Below are positions 1 to 7,850 of a DNA stretch of 27,242 nucleotides, in pieces. The stretch is from positions 1 to 27,242 of the IMG/VR virus record IMGVR_UViG_3300042396_000182; one strand, given 5' to 3'. Both the position numbers and the translations under genes were made by a program. Numbering within the stretch: the first letter of the stretch is position 1; each line of letters begins with the position of its first letter. The DNA comes from a virus. The notes beneath the pieces are model-generated. The model saw only the letters and a list, made by a program, of their open reading frames with translations, ran no database searches and was not told the DNA's origin.

Positions 1-162
1 GCTATTGCAAACCAGATGCTTGGGTATGCGTTTGCTCCTGAATACAAGGAGAAGGTCAGTAATTACATGACAATGGATTGGTGGGCGTCTTTGACTCCCG
101 ACGAGGACACTCGGGATAGTGGATGGCTTATCGGTGCCAGTTCTGTCCGTTCTCAACGCTAG
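1..162 (+). CDS. C-terminal fragment of probable terminase large subunit
   Basis: An open frame enters from the left edge and ends at TAG 160-162, giving the last 53 residues of a protein. The fragment is Trp- and Asp-rich (a YMTMDWWASL stretch, then TPDEDTRDSGW) and ends in SSVRSQR. It carries no diagnostic ATPase or nuclease motif. The call rests on position: it lies just upstream of two small proteins and the portal gene, where tailed phages usually carry terL. If correct, the protein is the ATP-driven DNA-packaging motor with a C-terminal nuclease. The coding call is firm and the product is inferred from synteny only. Confidence 0.5.
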   Translation, partial: AIANQMLGYAFAPEYKEKVSNYMTMDWWASLTPDEDTRDSGWLIGASSVRSQR

Positions 163-163
163 G

Positions 164-171
164 GCGGGACA
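164..171 (+). promoter_or_regulatory. GCGGGACA motif, copy 1 (terL/217 junction)
   Basis: The 8-mer GCGGGACA starts one base after the upstream TAG stop codon and 46 nt before the next ATG. The same 8-mer sits in three other gaps of the rightward block (2758, 12228, 19207). Downstream bases are partly shared with the copies at 2758 and 19207 (motif, 7 nt, then CT at the same spacing). It is a candidate phage promoter or processing signal; the function is inferred. Confidence 0.5.
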
Positions 172-197
172 GTCTCATCTGTTTACTAGGACTGTCC
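167..197 (+). promoter_or_regulatory. Stem-loop after motif copy 1
   Basis: GGACAGTC (167-174) pairs perfectly with GACTGTCC (190-197) around a 15-nt loop. The left arm overlaps the GCGGGACA motif. Only a short T run (203-206) follows, so this is a weak terminator candidate. It may equally be an operator or an RNA-processing hairpin. Confidence 0.5.
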
Positions 198-216
198 TAC
201 GATTTTGGAGTATTAA

Positions 217-495
217 ATGGCTAAGGGTTCTTACAACAGCGTCGGCGCGGGAGAAACCCCGAAACTCGGTGTGTGCGAGTCTGTTGATGTGAAATCACGT
301 CCAGGTGGCAGCGGTCGCAGTTTTGATGGCGTCAAGGTCACTACTGATCTTCCTAAGGTTGCTCGTTCGGGTGGCTACGGCAAAGACATGGGTAAAGTTC
401 CTGGGTCAGCCCCCAAGGCTGCACGTCCTGGTGGTTATGGCAAAGACATGGGTTCCCCCAAGTCTGCACGTCCTGGTGGAGCACGAGGAATCTAG
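217..495 (+). CDS. Small repeat-containing basic protein, function unknown
   Basis: 92 residues from ATG 217, preceded by a good Shine-Dalgarno (TTGGAG, about 6 nt upstream). It is rich in Gly, Lys, Arg and Ser. The C-terminal half is built of a repeated unit: GGYGKDMG occurs twice (around residues 52-59 and 72-79), each preceded by ARSGG or ARPGG, and further RPGG motifs occur near residues 29 and 88. The DNA repeats as GGCAAAGACATGGGT at 379 and 439, exactly 60 nt apart. It looks disordered and positively charged, which would suit a nucleic-acid-binding or minor head protein. I do not recognise a family. The next gene starts at GTG 495, overlapping its TAG by one base. Confidence 0.75.
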   Translation: MAKGSYNSVGAGETPKLGVCESVDVKSRPGGSGRSFDGVKVTTDLPKVARSGGYGKDMGKVPGSAPKAARPGGYGKDMGSPKSARPGGARGI

Positions 496-695
496 TGTCA
501 ACGCACTCCTACGGGGAGTGCATTGCTCAACCGCATCCGTGTTTCGCCTGCAAGATGAAGTATTGGCGTGAGGACGGTATCCCTGGGCTTGCGCTTCCAG
601 ACCACGATCACTGGAACGGTCCAACCCTTCGGGAGCGGATCGACGCAACGCTGACCTCAGCGCGTGCCAACGGCTACGAACCAGAACGTTGTTAG
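495..695 (+). CDS. Small Cys-rich protein, function unknown
   Basis: 66 residues. The GTG start at 495 overlaps the upstream stop by one base (TAGTG), which suggests translational coupling. The N-terminal region has a Cys/His cluster, C-x6-C-x2-C (CIAQPHPCFAC), followed by a Trp and the DHDHW stretch near residue 38, so metal binding is possible. The C-terminus is a predicted helix (LRERIDATLTSARANG). Gene position between terminase and portal is typical of small phage accessory proteins. No specific function can be given. Confidence 0.65.
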   Translation: MSTHSYGECIAQPHPCFACKMKYWREDGIPGLALPDHDHWNGPTLRERIDATLTSARANGYEPERC

Positions 696-699
696 TTTG

Positions 700-2757
700 A
701 TGGCAAAACTTAGTAAAGCCGAACGCCTCAAGCGTTACCGTAACCGTCTGAATCATGCGAAACGTTGGCGTGAGGAACAGGGTTACGACCAAACGTGGAA
801 TCGAATGCTGGACCTATATAAGGGCAAGCATTTTCCCGCAGGTATGGATGACGAAGATCGCATTGCGATCAATATTGCGTTTTCCACAATCAACGTAATC
901 TTCCCGTCTATTACGGTGAATCATCCTGGCATTGAAGTAATGGCCAATAGGGGTGAGGACGAGGATCGTGCGATTATTTCGCAGGCCGTTATCAACTATT
1001 GGTGGCGTCACTATGACTTTCGTGCTCCGTTCCGTCGAGCTGCTAAAGACTTTTTGACTGTTGGTCATGGTTGGATCAAGGTTGGTTACAAGTTTGAGGA
1101 AAAATCTGCTGACCTGAGTTATGACGAAAAGTCTGCTCAGGAACAGGAGATGATTGCTCAGGCGGACAGTTTTGCGATGTTGAATCCTGACATGGCAGCT
1201 GAGACTCCGACTGATGAGGAAATTTCGGCAAACATTCCTGACACAAAGTCTGTTGTTGTTGAAGATCGCCCGACGTTGGAACGTGTCAGCCCGTTTGATA
1301 TGTTCGTTGATCCCGAAGCAACGTGTATGGAAGATGCCCGTTGGATTGCCCAGCGCATTGTCCGTCCGATTGAAGATGTTCGCAGTGATCCACGGTACAA
1401 CTACAAGGCACGTCGATCTACGAAGGCTGATGCGGTCATTTCGTCTGACTGGCTGAGTCCAGAGCAGAAACGCAAAATGGATGGTGACATTGATCGTGTC
1501 ACTGTTTGGGAATATTACGATCTAGTTGCTAACAGCATGTGCGTGTTTGCTGAAGGCGCAGATGACTTTCTGATTGATCCTCGCGGTATGCCGTATGTGT
1601 TTGGGCATCCCTATGAGTTCATTGCGAACTATGAGGTTCCCGACGAGTTTTACCCAATCGGTGATTTGGAGATGGTTGAGGCTCCGCAGCAGGAGCTCAA
1701 CAAGACTCGTTCACAGATGATGAACCATCGTAAAAAGTATGGTCGCAAGTATCTGTATCGAGCGTCTGCGCTTGGTCCTGAAGGTCGTCAAGGCTTGGAG
1801 TCCAACGAGGACAACATTGCTATTGAAGTTATTGACGACAATCAGCCGTTGCAGGATGTAATTATGCCTGTACCGATCACGCCGATGGCGGGGGATCTGT
1901 ACCAGTACAGCCAAATCATTGAAGCCGACATGGACAAGGTTTCGGGTGTAAATGAATATGCCCGAGGTTCAACCCCTGAGGTTCGTCGTACCGCTACTGA
2001 AGCAGCGATGATTCAGGATGCCTCTAATGCCAGGTCTGCTGACAAGTTGGCGTTGATTGAAATTGCGATTGGCAGTATTGCCCGCAAGGTGTTGCAGCTC
2101 GCTCAGCAGTACATGACAGGGCAGCAGGCAGCACGCATCGTCGGGGCTGAAGGTCAACCTTTTTGGTTCGAGTACACCCATGAGGACATTGAAGGCGAAT
2201 TCGATTTCATTGTTGAAGGTGGCTCAACCCAGCCCAGTAATGAAACGCAACGTCGCCAGCAGGCCGTAGCGATGATGAACTCACTGGCACCGCTGGTCGG
2301 TTCGGTTATTGACCCTGCCGCACTGGCCAAACATGTGTTGCAGCATGGTTTTGGTGTGAAGTCTCCTGGCAAGTTCTTGATGCAACAGCAACCTCCCCCT
2401 CCTGTGCCTGGTGATCCGAACGCTATGCCACCGCAGGGCGGTCCACCGCCGATGCAAGGTAATCCTGGTGTTGGTGTCGATGCTCCACAAATGAATCCGC
2501 AGGACATTTTGGCAGCTCAACAGGCTGGCGGAATGGACGCTGCTGGTTTAGGTGGACTTCAAATGCCGATGGGTGGTGGTGGAATGCCAATGTCGCCACC
2601 ACAGATGCCTATGGGTGGTGACCCAATGCAGTCGGGATCAATGCCCATGTCTATGCCTCAAGGCGGAGCGCCCACTGGTTTAGAGGATGTTCCTCTTGAA
2701 GTGTTGATGCAGTTGCAACAGCAAATGGCTAGTCAGCAACAGCAACAGCCCGTCTAG
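700..2757 (+). CDS. Portal protein
   Basis: 685 residues from ATG 700, 4 nt after the upstream stop; an in-frame GTG at 664 would overlap the previous gene by 32 nt and is less likely. The portal is the dodecameric ring at the capsid vertex through which DNA is packaged and ejected. Support: size (podovirus portals are usually 500-750 aa), position before scaffold and capsid, an N-terminal helical start with KAKRWR/RMLDLYKG-type residues, and a central portion of portal type (VSPFDMFVDPEA, then QELNKTRSQMMNHRKKYGRK, then ATEAAMIQDASNARSADK). The last 130 or so residues are low complexity, dominated by Pro, Gln, Gly and Met with repeated PMGG and MPMS, ending in a poly-Gln-rich tail. Such tails probably project from the ring. 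No obvious SD is visible. Confidence 0.85.
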   Translation: MAKLSKAERLKRYRNRLNHAKRWREEQGYDQTWNRMLDLYKGKHFPAGMDDEDRIAINIAFSTINVIFPSITVNHPGIEVMANRGEDEDRAIISQAVINYWWRHYDFRAPFRRAAKDFLTVGHGWIKVGYKFEEKSADLSYDEKSAQEQEMIAQADSFAMLNPDMAAETPTDEEISANIPDTKSVVVEDRPTLERVSPFDMFVDPEATCMEDARWIAQRIVRPIEDVRSDPRYNYKARRSTKADAVISSDWLSPEQKRKMDGDIDRVTVWEYYDLVANSMCVFAEGADDFLIDPRGMPYVFGHPYEFIANYEVPDEFYPIGDLEMVEAPQQELNKTRSQMMNHRKKYGRKYLYRASALGPEGRQGLESNEDNIAIEVIDDNQPLQDVIMPVPITPMAGDLYQYSQIIEADMDKVSGVNEYARGSTPEVRRTATEAAMIQDASNARSADKLALIEIAIGSIARKVLQLAQQYMTGQQAARIVGAEGQPFWFEYTHEDIEGEFDFIVEGGSTQPSNETQRRQQAVAMMNSLAPLVGSVIDPAALAKHVLQHGFGVKSPGKFLMQQQPPPPVPGDPNAMPPQGGPPPMQGNPGVGVDAPQMNPQDILAAQQAGGMDAAGLGGLQMPMGGGGMPMSPPQMPMGGDPMQSGSMPMSMPQGGAPTGLEDVPLEVLMQLQQQMASQQQQQPV

Positions 2758-2765
2758 GCGGGACA
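2758..2765 (+). promoter_or_regulatory. GCGGGACA motif, copy 2 (portal/scaffold junction)
   Basis: GCGGGACA immediately follows the portal TAG (2755-2757). Seven bases later it is followed by CTAAC, exactly as in copy 4 at 19207. This conserved spacing argues that the element is longer than the 8-mer. Confidence 0.5.
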
Positions 2766-2777
2766 CACATATCTAAC

Positions 2778-2818
2778 TCTTAGGGAACAACCTGCGAGAT
2801 ACGCACGACTCCCTAGGA
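2778..2818 (+). promoter_or_regulatory. Stem-loop enclosing the scaffold-gene ribosome binding site
   Basis: TCTTAGGGA (2778-2786) pairs with TCCCTAGGA (2810-2818), 9 bp with one G-U. Inside it TGCG (2793-2796) pairs with CGCA (2802-2805) around a 5-nt loop. The 3' arm contains the AGGA Shine-Dalgarno for the start at 2822 (and ATG 2819), so folding could mask translation initiation. Confidence 0.5.
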
Positions 2819-2821
2819 ATG

Positions 2822-3619
2822 ATGACTGATACATCTGACGCCGAATACTCGGCGGTAGGGGAATCGGACTTTGTTTCTGAAGGACTGGAACAGCCATCGA
2901 GTTTCGACTCGGAACCTACCAGCACCCCTGATGAGACATTTGATTCGGTTCCTGACGGTTCTTTCACGGAATCGGCTGAGCCCATTGAGTCCATTTTTGA
3001 ACTTGATGGAACACCGATCACCCTTGATGAAGCCCGAAACGGTTACTTACGTCAATCGGATTATACCCGTAAGACGCAAGAGCTGGCCGAAATGCGGACT
3101 CGACTGGCGGAAGCTGAAGCGATCACCGCAGCACTGCAACAAGATCCACAAGGAACACTACAGGCACTTCAAGAAGCGTTTGGTGTGGGCCAAAACTATG
3201 AGGCAGATCCGTTTGCCGACATGGACCCCGATCTTGCTCGTATCGCTGTGTTGGAGCAGAAGATTGCCGCTCAAGAAAGTGCCGCAACCCAGGCGCAAAT
3301 CGAAAACGAACTGAACACTCTGCACAGTGACTTCGGAGATTTCGATAACCAAATTTTGTTTGCTCACGCAATCAAAGGTGGTTTCCCTAATCTTCGGGCC
3401 GCTTATGCGGACATGAATTTCACTTCGCTGCAAACGCAACTGGAGTCTCTGCGGAGTCAACAGCAGCAGGAGCAGCAACGGATTGAAGCTAAGCGTCAAG
3501 CCGCAAGTGTTGTTCATACAGGCTCTAGCCGTTCTGGAACTACGGTTCCCGCACAACCTGAGCAATACGGTTCACTTCGGGACGCGTACCTGGCCGCAAA
3601 GAAAGCGTTGGGCGTATAG
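2822..3619 (+). CDS. Capsid scaffolding protein
   Basis: 265 residues from ATG 2822, the better spaced of two adjacent ATGs (2819 and 2822) behind the SD AGGA at 2815-2818. Scaffold proteins guide coat assembly and then leave or are cleaved. The N-terminal 65 residues are very acidic and Ser-rich. Next comes the hallmark phage scaffold block DGTPITLDEARNGYLRQSDY, then TRKTQELAEM leading into long Gln/Glu/Ala-rich helices (coiled coil, about residues 80-130 and 150-225). The C-terminus is basic, as expected for coat binding. It sits directly before the major capsid gene. No protease motif is visible, so it is a scaffold rather than a scaffold-protease fusion. Confidence 0.85.
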   Translation: MTDTSDAEYSAVGESDFVSEGLEQPSSFDSEPTSTPDETFDSVPDGSFTESAEPIESIFELDGTPITLDEARNGYLRQSDYTRKTQELAEMRTRLAEAEAITAALQQDPQGTLQALQEAFGVGQNYEADPFADMDPDLARIAVLEQKIAAQESAATQAQIENELNTLHSDFGDFDNQILFAHAIKGGFPNLRAAYADMNFTSLQTQLESLRSQQQQEQQRIEAKRQAASVVHTGSSRSGTTVPAQPEQYGSLRDAYLAAKKALGV

Positions 3620-3645
3620 CCCATTTAACCTAGGAGAAACCCGAA

Positions 3646-4590
3646 ATGCCTAATGTCAATTACGACACAATCCTGAGTACCACTTTGGCAAACCACATGC
3701 CGAAGTTGGTCGATAACGTGTTTTCAGCACGTCCGTTTGTTTACTTCCTGAAGCAAGCAGGACAGGTTCGTACCATCTCTGGTGGCTCGAAGATTGTTCT
3801 TCCGCTCCTTTACGGACAGAACGGTACTGCTGCGTCTTACTCGGCGTATGACACGATCACCACGACTCCGCAGACTGGTATCACCGCTGCCGAGTACAAC
3901 TGGAAGCAGTACGCCGCTTCGATCACCATTTCTGGTATTGAGGAAGCACAGAACAACAGCGAAGAACAGATCATTGATCTTCTTGAAGCCAAGACGTTTC
4001 AGGCTGAAGAAACCATCACTGAAAAGTTTGACCAAATGTTCATCACTGGTGATGGCACTGGCAACAGCGGCAAGGATTGGCTTGGTCTTGCCAAGCTGGT
4101 CAAGGATTCGTCCTCAACCAACATCGGCGGCATCGATCAGGTCACTGATACTTGGTGGGCTCCTGGCCACAAGAACACGACTGCTGGCGCTCTTACGCTC
4201 GCTCAGATGCGTACTGCGTACAACACCGTTTCAGTTGGCAACGATCAGCCGAACGTGATCCTTACGACCCGTACCCTGTTTGAAAAGTATGAGGATCTTC
4301 TTCAGCCACAGGAGCGTTTCATGGACTCCAAGACCGCTGATGGTGGATTCCAGAACCTTCTGTTCAAGGGTGCGCCAATCGTTTATGACAACTACGTCAC
4401 GGCTGGCGACATGTTCTTCCTTAACACGAAGTACATCCGTCTTGTCGGTCACTCGGACACTTGGTTCAAGCCAACCCCGTTTGTTCGTCCCAACAACCAG
4501 GATGCTCGTTACGCACAGATCCTGTGTTACGGCGAACTCACGATCAGCAACCGCGCACGCCAAGGTGTTCTTACCGCCAAGACCGCCTGA
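3646..4590 (+). CDS. Major capsid protein (HK97 fold)
   Basis: 314 residues with a strong SD (AGGAG, about 11 nt upstream of ATG 3646). The shell protein of the head. Support: position after scaffold, length, and typical HK97-fold features: an N-terminal arm (LSTTLANHMPKLVDNVFSAR), an E-loop-like region rich in Gly, Thr and Ser (about residues 45-85), a central helical stretch EEQIIDLLEAKTFQAEETIT with the FDQMFITGDGTG turn, and a C-terminal A-domain (TTRTLFEKYEDLL, then GAPIVYDNYV, then GELTISNRARQGVL). No extra Ig-like insertion is seen. A strong terminator follows at 4614-4643, as expected for a very highly expressed gene. Confidence 0.9.
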   Translation: MPNVNYDTILSTTLANHMPKLVDNVFSARPFVYFLKQAGQVRTISGGSKIVLPLLYGQNGTAASYSAYDTITTTPQTGITAAEYNWKQYAASITISGIEEAQNNSEEQIIDLLEAKTFQAEETITEKFDQMFITGDGTGNSGKDWLGLAKLVKDSSSTNIGGIDQVTDTWWAPGHKNTTAGALTLAQMRTAYNTVSVGNDQPNVILTTRTLFEKYEDLLQPQERFMDSKTADGGFQNLLFKGAPIVYDNYVTAGDMFFLNTKYIRLVGHSDTWFKPTPFVRPNNQDARYAQILCYGELTISNRARQGVLTAKTA

Positions 4591-4613
4591 TAGTAGCGCA
4601 ACAAGCATGAGTT

Positions 4614-4643
4614 ACGGGGCGGGGGTTTCGGCCCTCGCCCCGT
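4614..4643 (+). terminator. Rho-independent terminator after major capsid gene
   Basis: A 12-bp GC-rich stem with one internal G-U: ACGGGGCGGGGG (4614-4625) pairs with CCCTCGCCCCGT (4632-4643), loop TTTCGG, followed by TTTCGTTCT. It lies 23 nt after the capsid stop codon. It would end or attenuate the capsid transcript, lowering expression of the tail genes relative to capsid. Confidence 0.85.
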
Positions 4644-4673
4644 TTCGTTCTACAAACCTTTTCGGGAGTTTCT

Positions 4674-4922
4674 GTGAGTCAACTAGCAGTCAGTTACGGT
4701 GCAAATGCTGTACCAGCAATGGGCGGCACCGCCGACTCGTCCCGAGTCAGATTCCAAAACGCTGCTGTTCCCGCAATCGGTTCAGGGTCATCGCTACCAA
4801 CAGTTGTGCAGGCAGTCGGTGGGTGTGCAGACACCAACAAGGCGGGCGATCCATGTGGAGCTCGACCCGCCAAAGGGACCGAATGGTGTGTCGGACATCT
4901 TCGTTCTCGGGGTGAACTGTAA
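4674..4922 (+). CDS. Small Cys/His protein downstream of capsid, function unknown
   Basis: 82 residues from GTG 4674, with SD CGGGAG 5 nt upstream. The N-terminal 50 residues are Ala/Gly/Val/Ser-rich and contain VPAMGG and VPAIGSG repeats. The C-terminal 30 residues hold a likely zinc knuckle: C-x9-C-x9-C-x2-H (CADTNKAGDPCG... WCVGHL). Small proteins at this position in tailed phages are often head-decoration or completion proteins, but no function is proven here. It overlaps the next gene by one base (TAATG). Confidence 0.7.
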   Translation: MSQLAVSYGANAVPAMGGTADSSRVRFQNAAVPAIGSGSSLPTVVQAVGGCADTNKAGDPCGARPAKGTEWCVGHLRSRGEL

Positions 4923-5596
4923 TGGCATACACGCTGGATCAAATGCGAGTTTATGTGCGTCAGCACTTGGATTTGGATGAATCTGAAATTCCCAACGAGT
5001 TGCTCGATGTTTGGGCCAGGGACGCTTCTATCAAGATTTCCCGTAGCCGTAAGCGTTGGCCGTTCTTTGAAACCTCATGGGTTCTCACCACTACCAGCGG
5101 AACACGCGATTACGCACTGTCGGCTCTTAGCCCTGCTGCTGACGAAGTTGTTTCGATTGTTCGCAACGACCGTCGTTTGACCTTTATGGGTCGTGACGAG
5201 GCTGAAGCAGCGTACCTTCCCTATCAAACGTCTAGTGGATTTGTGACGTTCTACAACGTGTGGGGCGACACCCTGCGTCTGTATCCAACACCCGACATGG
5301 CTGACACGTTGAATCTTCGTGGCTACCGCAAAGTCGTTGACTGGGTTGCTGACGGTGCTGGTGCAGTACCCGATTTCCCAGACGACTTTCATGACGCCAT
5401 CCGTTTGTATCTGGTGGGTATGGCGTATTTGCAGCAGGAAGATCCTGAGATGGCACAGCAGTTCATCGGTGCGTTTAACGCCGAGATGGATGTGTTGAAA
5501 AAGCAGTACGGCGATGCTCCTGGTGCCTATCCGCTTGTGCTTGGTGGTGGCCCTCGGGTTCGTCAACCAAACCGACTGCATTTCCCGTTTGACTGA
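4922..5596 (+). CDS. Head-tail adaptor (podovirus gp4/gp11-like)
   Basis: 224 residues. The ATG at 4922 overlaps the previous TAA. Predicted to form the ring joining the portal to the tail nozzle. Features: an N-terminal helical start (YTLDQMRVYVRQHLDL, then DVWARDASIKISRSRKRWPFFE), a β-rich centre (residues about 50-135) containing GDTLRLYPTP, and a C-terminal helical part (DDFHDAIRLYLVGMAYLQQED, then EMDVLKKQYGD). Helix bundle plus β-domain, the 200-250 aa length and the position directly before the nozzle gene match podovirus adaptors. Family-level identity is by pattern and synteny only. Confidence 0.75.
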   Translation: MAYTLDQMRVYVRQHLDLDESEIPNELLDVWARDASIKISRSRKRWPFFETSWVLTTTSGTRDYALSALSPAADEVVSIVRNDRRLTFMGRDEAEAAYLPYQTSSGFVTFYNVWGDTLRLYPTPDMADTLNLRGYRKVVDWVADGAGAVPDFPDDFHDAIRLYLVGMAYLQQEDPEMAQQFIGAFNAEMDVLKKQYGDAPGAYPLVLGGGPRVRQPNRLHFPFD

Positions 5597-5601
5597 TTGT
5601 C

Positions 5602-7248
5602 ATGAGGACTTCTCCTAAACGAACTCAACTGCATTCTCTGCGCGATTTCACGGGTGGAATCAACCTTGTTTCAGACGCTTTCAAGTTGGGTGACAACGAG
5701 TCACCCGACCTATTGAACGTTGACTTGGATCGTCGTGGAGGATTCCAGGTTCGACGTGGGGTAACACCGTTTTCAAACACTCCTTTGGCTGCGTCCCCCG
5801 ACAGTATTTGGACTTTCAACGCTTCTGGAACTATTCACACGATGGCGCAGGTTGGCACTGTCGTGTACAGCAGTGTCCCATCGGTTTGGACGACAATCGG
5901 AACCAGTCTTGGTTCCGCAACAAAAGATGTTTGTCCTGTCACGTTCAACAACAACTGTTACTGGGCTAGAGGCAACGCTGATGTAGCCAAGTTCACTGGT
6001 TCTATAGCCTCCACGATGGGCAATGCCTTCAACGACACAATTACTGCTACCAGCGGTAATGTCATCAGAGCCAACCATGCTGCTGTTCATGCAGGTTACA
6101 TGTGGGTTGCCAGCACCTACGAGGGTGCTGGAGGCGTAAACAGTTTCCCCAACCGCATTCGTTTTTCATGGGCAAACACCTTTGACAACTCGGGTGAGAA
6201 CTGGCGTACAGACGATTTCATCGATATTGATGAAGGCAAAGACTTTGATCCGATCACAGCAATGGTCCCGTTTGGTGATCACCTTCTCATATTCAAACGT
6301 GATTCCGTGTATGCCATCTACGGTTCATCGGCTGAAACATTTAGCATGGTCAACGTTTCCAGCACTGTCGGTTCTGTTTCCCATGCAGCTGCTATCGCAA
6401 CACCAGCAGGAGTATTTTTCTTTGACCATTCATCGGGCGTAAACGTCTACACGGGTCGAAATGTCACAAACGTATTTGGCCAGGTTTTGCCTGCGCTGCG
6501 TGACGGTGACATTCCCCGATTGCAAACCGACAAAGTGGATATGGGTTGGGTCAACAATCGCCTATGGGTTTCAGTCCCGTGGGCGGACGATCCAACACCC
6601 CCCAGAGGTGTCACGTTTGTTCTCGACCCCAACCTGAAAACAGGTGGGTCATGGACAAAGTATTCATTGAAACTTGGTCCATACAGCCGCGGTTACAGGA
6701 CTGTTGACAGTTTGGCGTATGTGTACGGCACAAATCTGGTGTTTAAGGTTGATGTGGTTGGACAATATTTTGACAACTTTGGTCCCGAACTGGGCATCAA
6801 ACCTATTGATGCTTGGTATCAGACTCGTTGGGTTGATCTGGGGGAGCCATCAATTAAGAAGCGTTGGCGGCGCACCGAGGCTTTGATGCAGGTCGATCAA
6901 GGTTATGACTTGCCTGTTGTTTCCTATTCAGATTATGACCCGACAGTTACGGTAAAGAGCTTTAAGTTCAATGCTGTTGGCAGTTCTTCTGGTGTTAACG
7001 ATGCCATCTGGGATGATCCTGATTCCGATTGGGTTAGTCCATCAATAAACCCAGGGGCAACAAAATGGGCTAAATCGGGTGTTTACGGATATGTGGATCG
7101 TGGACAAACGCTGGGTATTGCTCGATCAGTTTCTTTAAAGGTGGGCGGTCAAGTGCTGTCTGCCGCTGAGCCAGGTGAAGTGCAGGCCCCCGTTTTTTGG
7201 GGTGTCGATGCTTTGCTTTTTAAATATGTCCCTCGGAGGGTTCGATGA
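5602..7248 (+). CDS. Tail nozzle / packaged-DNA stabilisation protein (P22 gp10-like)
   Basis: 548 residues from ATG 5602. The N-terminus has the recognisable nozzle signature: LRDFTGGINLVSDAFKLGDN followed by ESPDLLNVDLDRRGG and VRRGVTPF. The body is β-rich with regularly spaced aromatic/Gly repeats, as in the β-propeller nozzle proteins (for example DHLLIFKRDSVYAIYGSS and VFFFDHSSGVNVYTGR). It forms the distal tail tube below the adaptor and plugs the DNA channel. No clear SD is visible, so it is probably coupled to the gene ending 5 nt upstream. The stop overlaps the next start as ATGA. Confidence 0.8.
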   Translation: MRTSPKRTQLHSLRDFTGGINLVSDAFKLGDNESPDLLNVDLDRRGGFQVRRGVTPFSNTPLAASPDSIWTFNASGTIHTMAQVGTVVYSSVPSVWTTIGTSLGSATKDVCPVTFNNNCYWARGNADVAKFTGSIASTMGNAFNDTITATSGNVIRANHAAVHAGYMWVASTYEGAGGVNSFPNRIRFSWANTFDNSGENWRTDDFIDIDEGKDFDPITAMVPFGDHLLIFKRDSVYAIYGSSAETFSMVNVSSTVGSVSHAAAIATPAGVFFFDHSSGVNVYTGRNVTNVFGQVLPALRDGDIPRLQTDKVDMGWVNNRLWVSVPWADDPTPPRGVTFVLDPNLKTGGSWTKYSLKLGPYSRGYRTVDSLAYVYGTNLVFKVDVVGQYFDNFGPELGIKPIDAWYQTRWVDLGEPSIKKRWRRTEALMQVDQGYDLPVVSYSDYDPTVTVKSFKFNAVGSSSGVNDAIWDDPDSDWVSPSINPGATKWAKSGVYGYVDRGQTLGIARSVSLKVGGQVLSAAEPGEVQAPVFWGVDALLFKYVPRRVR

Positions 7249-7850
7249 GTGCAGTAAGTAAAACCTACACGTTTGTTCCTGCCACAGACATTGAGTCTGC
7301 GGAGGTCAACCAAAACTTTGATGATGTTGTCAACTATGTCAATGCTGAAGTGATTGTCCGTGACGCATCCAAGGCGTTTACGGCTATCCCGTCTGGTCCT
7401 GGAACTGATCCGACTTCACCTAATCAGTTTGCTCGGAAGCAGTACGTAGATGACAAAGACGCTGCTATTACAGCTGTTACCACCTCTCACACGGCAACAC
7501 TCGCTACCCAAACGACAGATTTAACGAAACGTCCGACAATCAATAACAATGCAACGAACGTCAAGATGATTTCGCAAACGGTGGTTACAGCCACAGATGC
7601 TAATGGGGATGTTACGGTAAATTTTCCCGCAGGCCATTTAACGACTTGTGTAAATGTTGTTGCAGTAAGTGGAAGTATTAATGCAAGTTTGGTTACACAA
7701 ATTTCAACAATTTCTTTGATTGGTTTTACAAACACTGGGTTTAATGTGAGGGTGTTCAAGACCGCTTCTGCGGCCCCGTTTGGTGTTTACATTCTTGAAC
7801 CTGCCGTAAGTCAGGGCGTTAGAATCAACTACATCGCCACTGGAACCTGA
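7245..7850 (+). CDS. Tail fibre / receptor-binding attachment protein
   Basis: 201 residues, SD GGAGGG 5 nt before ATG 7245, ATGA overlap with the nozzle gene. The N-terminus has the common fibre-protein lead-in (YTFVPATDIESAEVNQNFDD, then NQFARKQYVDDKDAAI), followed by a helical, Thr/Ala-rich trimerising segment (about 85-105) and a β-rich C-terminal region typical of fibre tips. The 3' half of the gene is AT-rich: I count 42 G/C in 7621-7740 (35%), well below the neighbouring genes. It probably attaches to the nozzle and carries other fibres, but the exact role is unknown. Confidence 0.65.
   Translation: MSAVSKTYTFVPATDIESAEVNQNFDDVVNYVNAEVIVRDASKAFTAIPSGPGTDPTSPNQFARKQYVDDKDAAITAVTTSHTATLATQTTDLTKRPTINNNATNVKMISQTVVTATDANGDVTVNFPAGHLTTCVNVVAVSGSINASLVTQISTISLIGFTNTGFNVRVFKTASAAPFGVYILEPAVSQGVRINYIATGT

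Noticed and set aside
4280-4915. A 211-codon + frame over the capsid end
   Set aside because: It overlaps the capsid gene and the terminator in another frame and is Ser/Arg/Thr-rich nonsense, a shadow.
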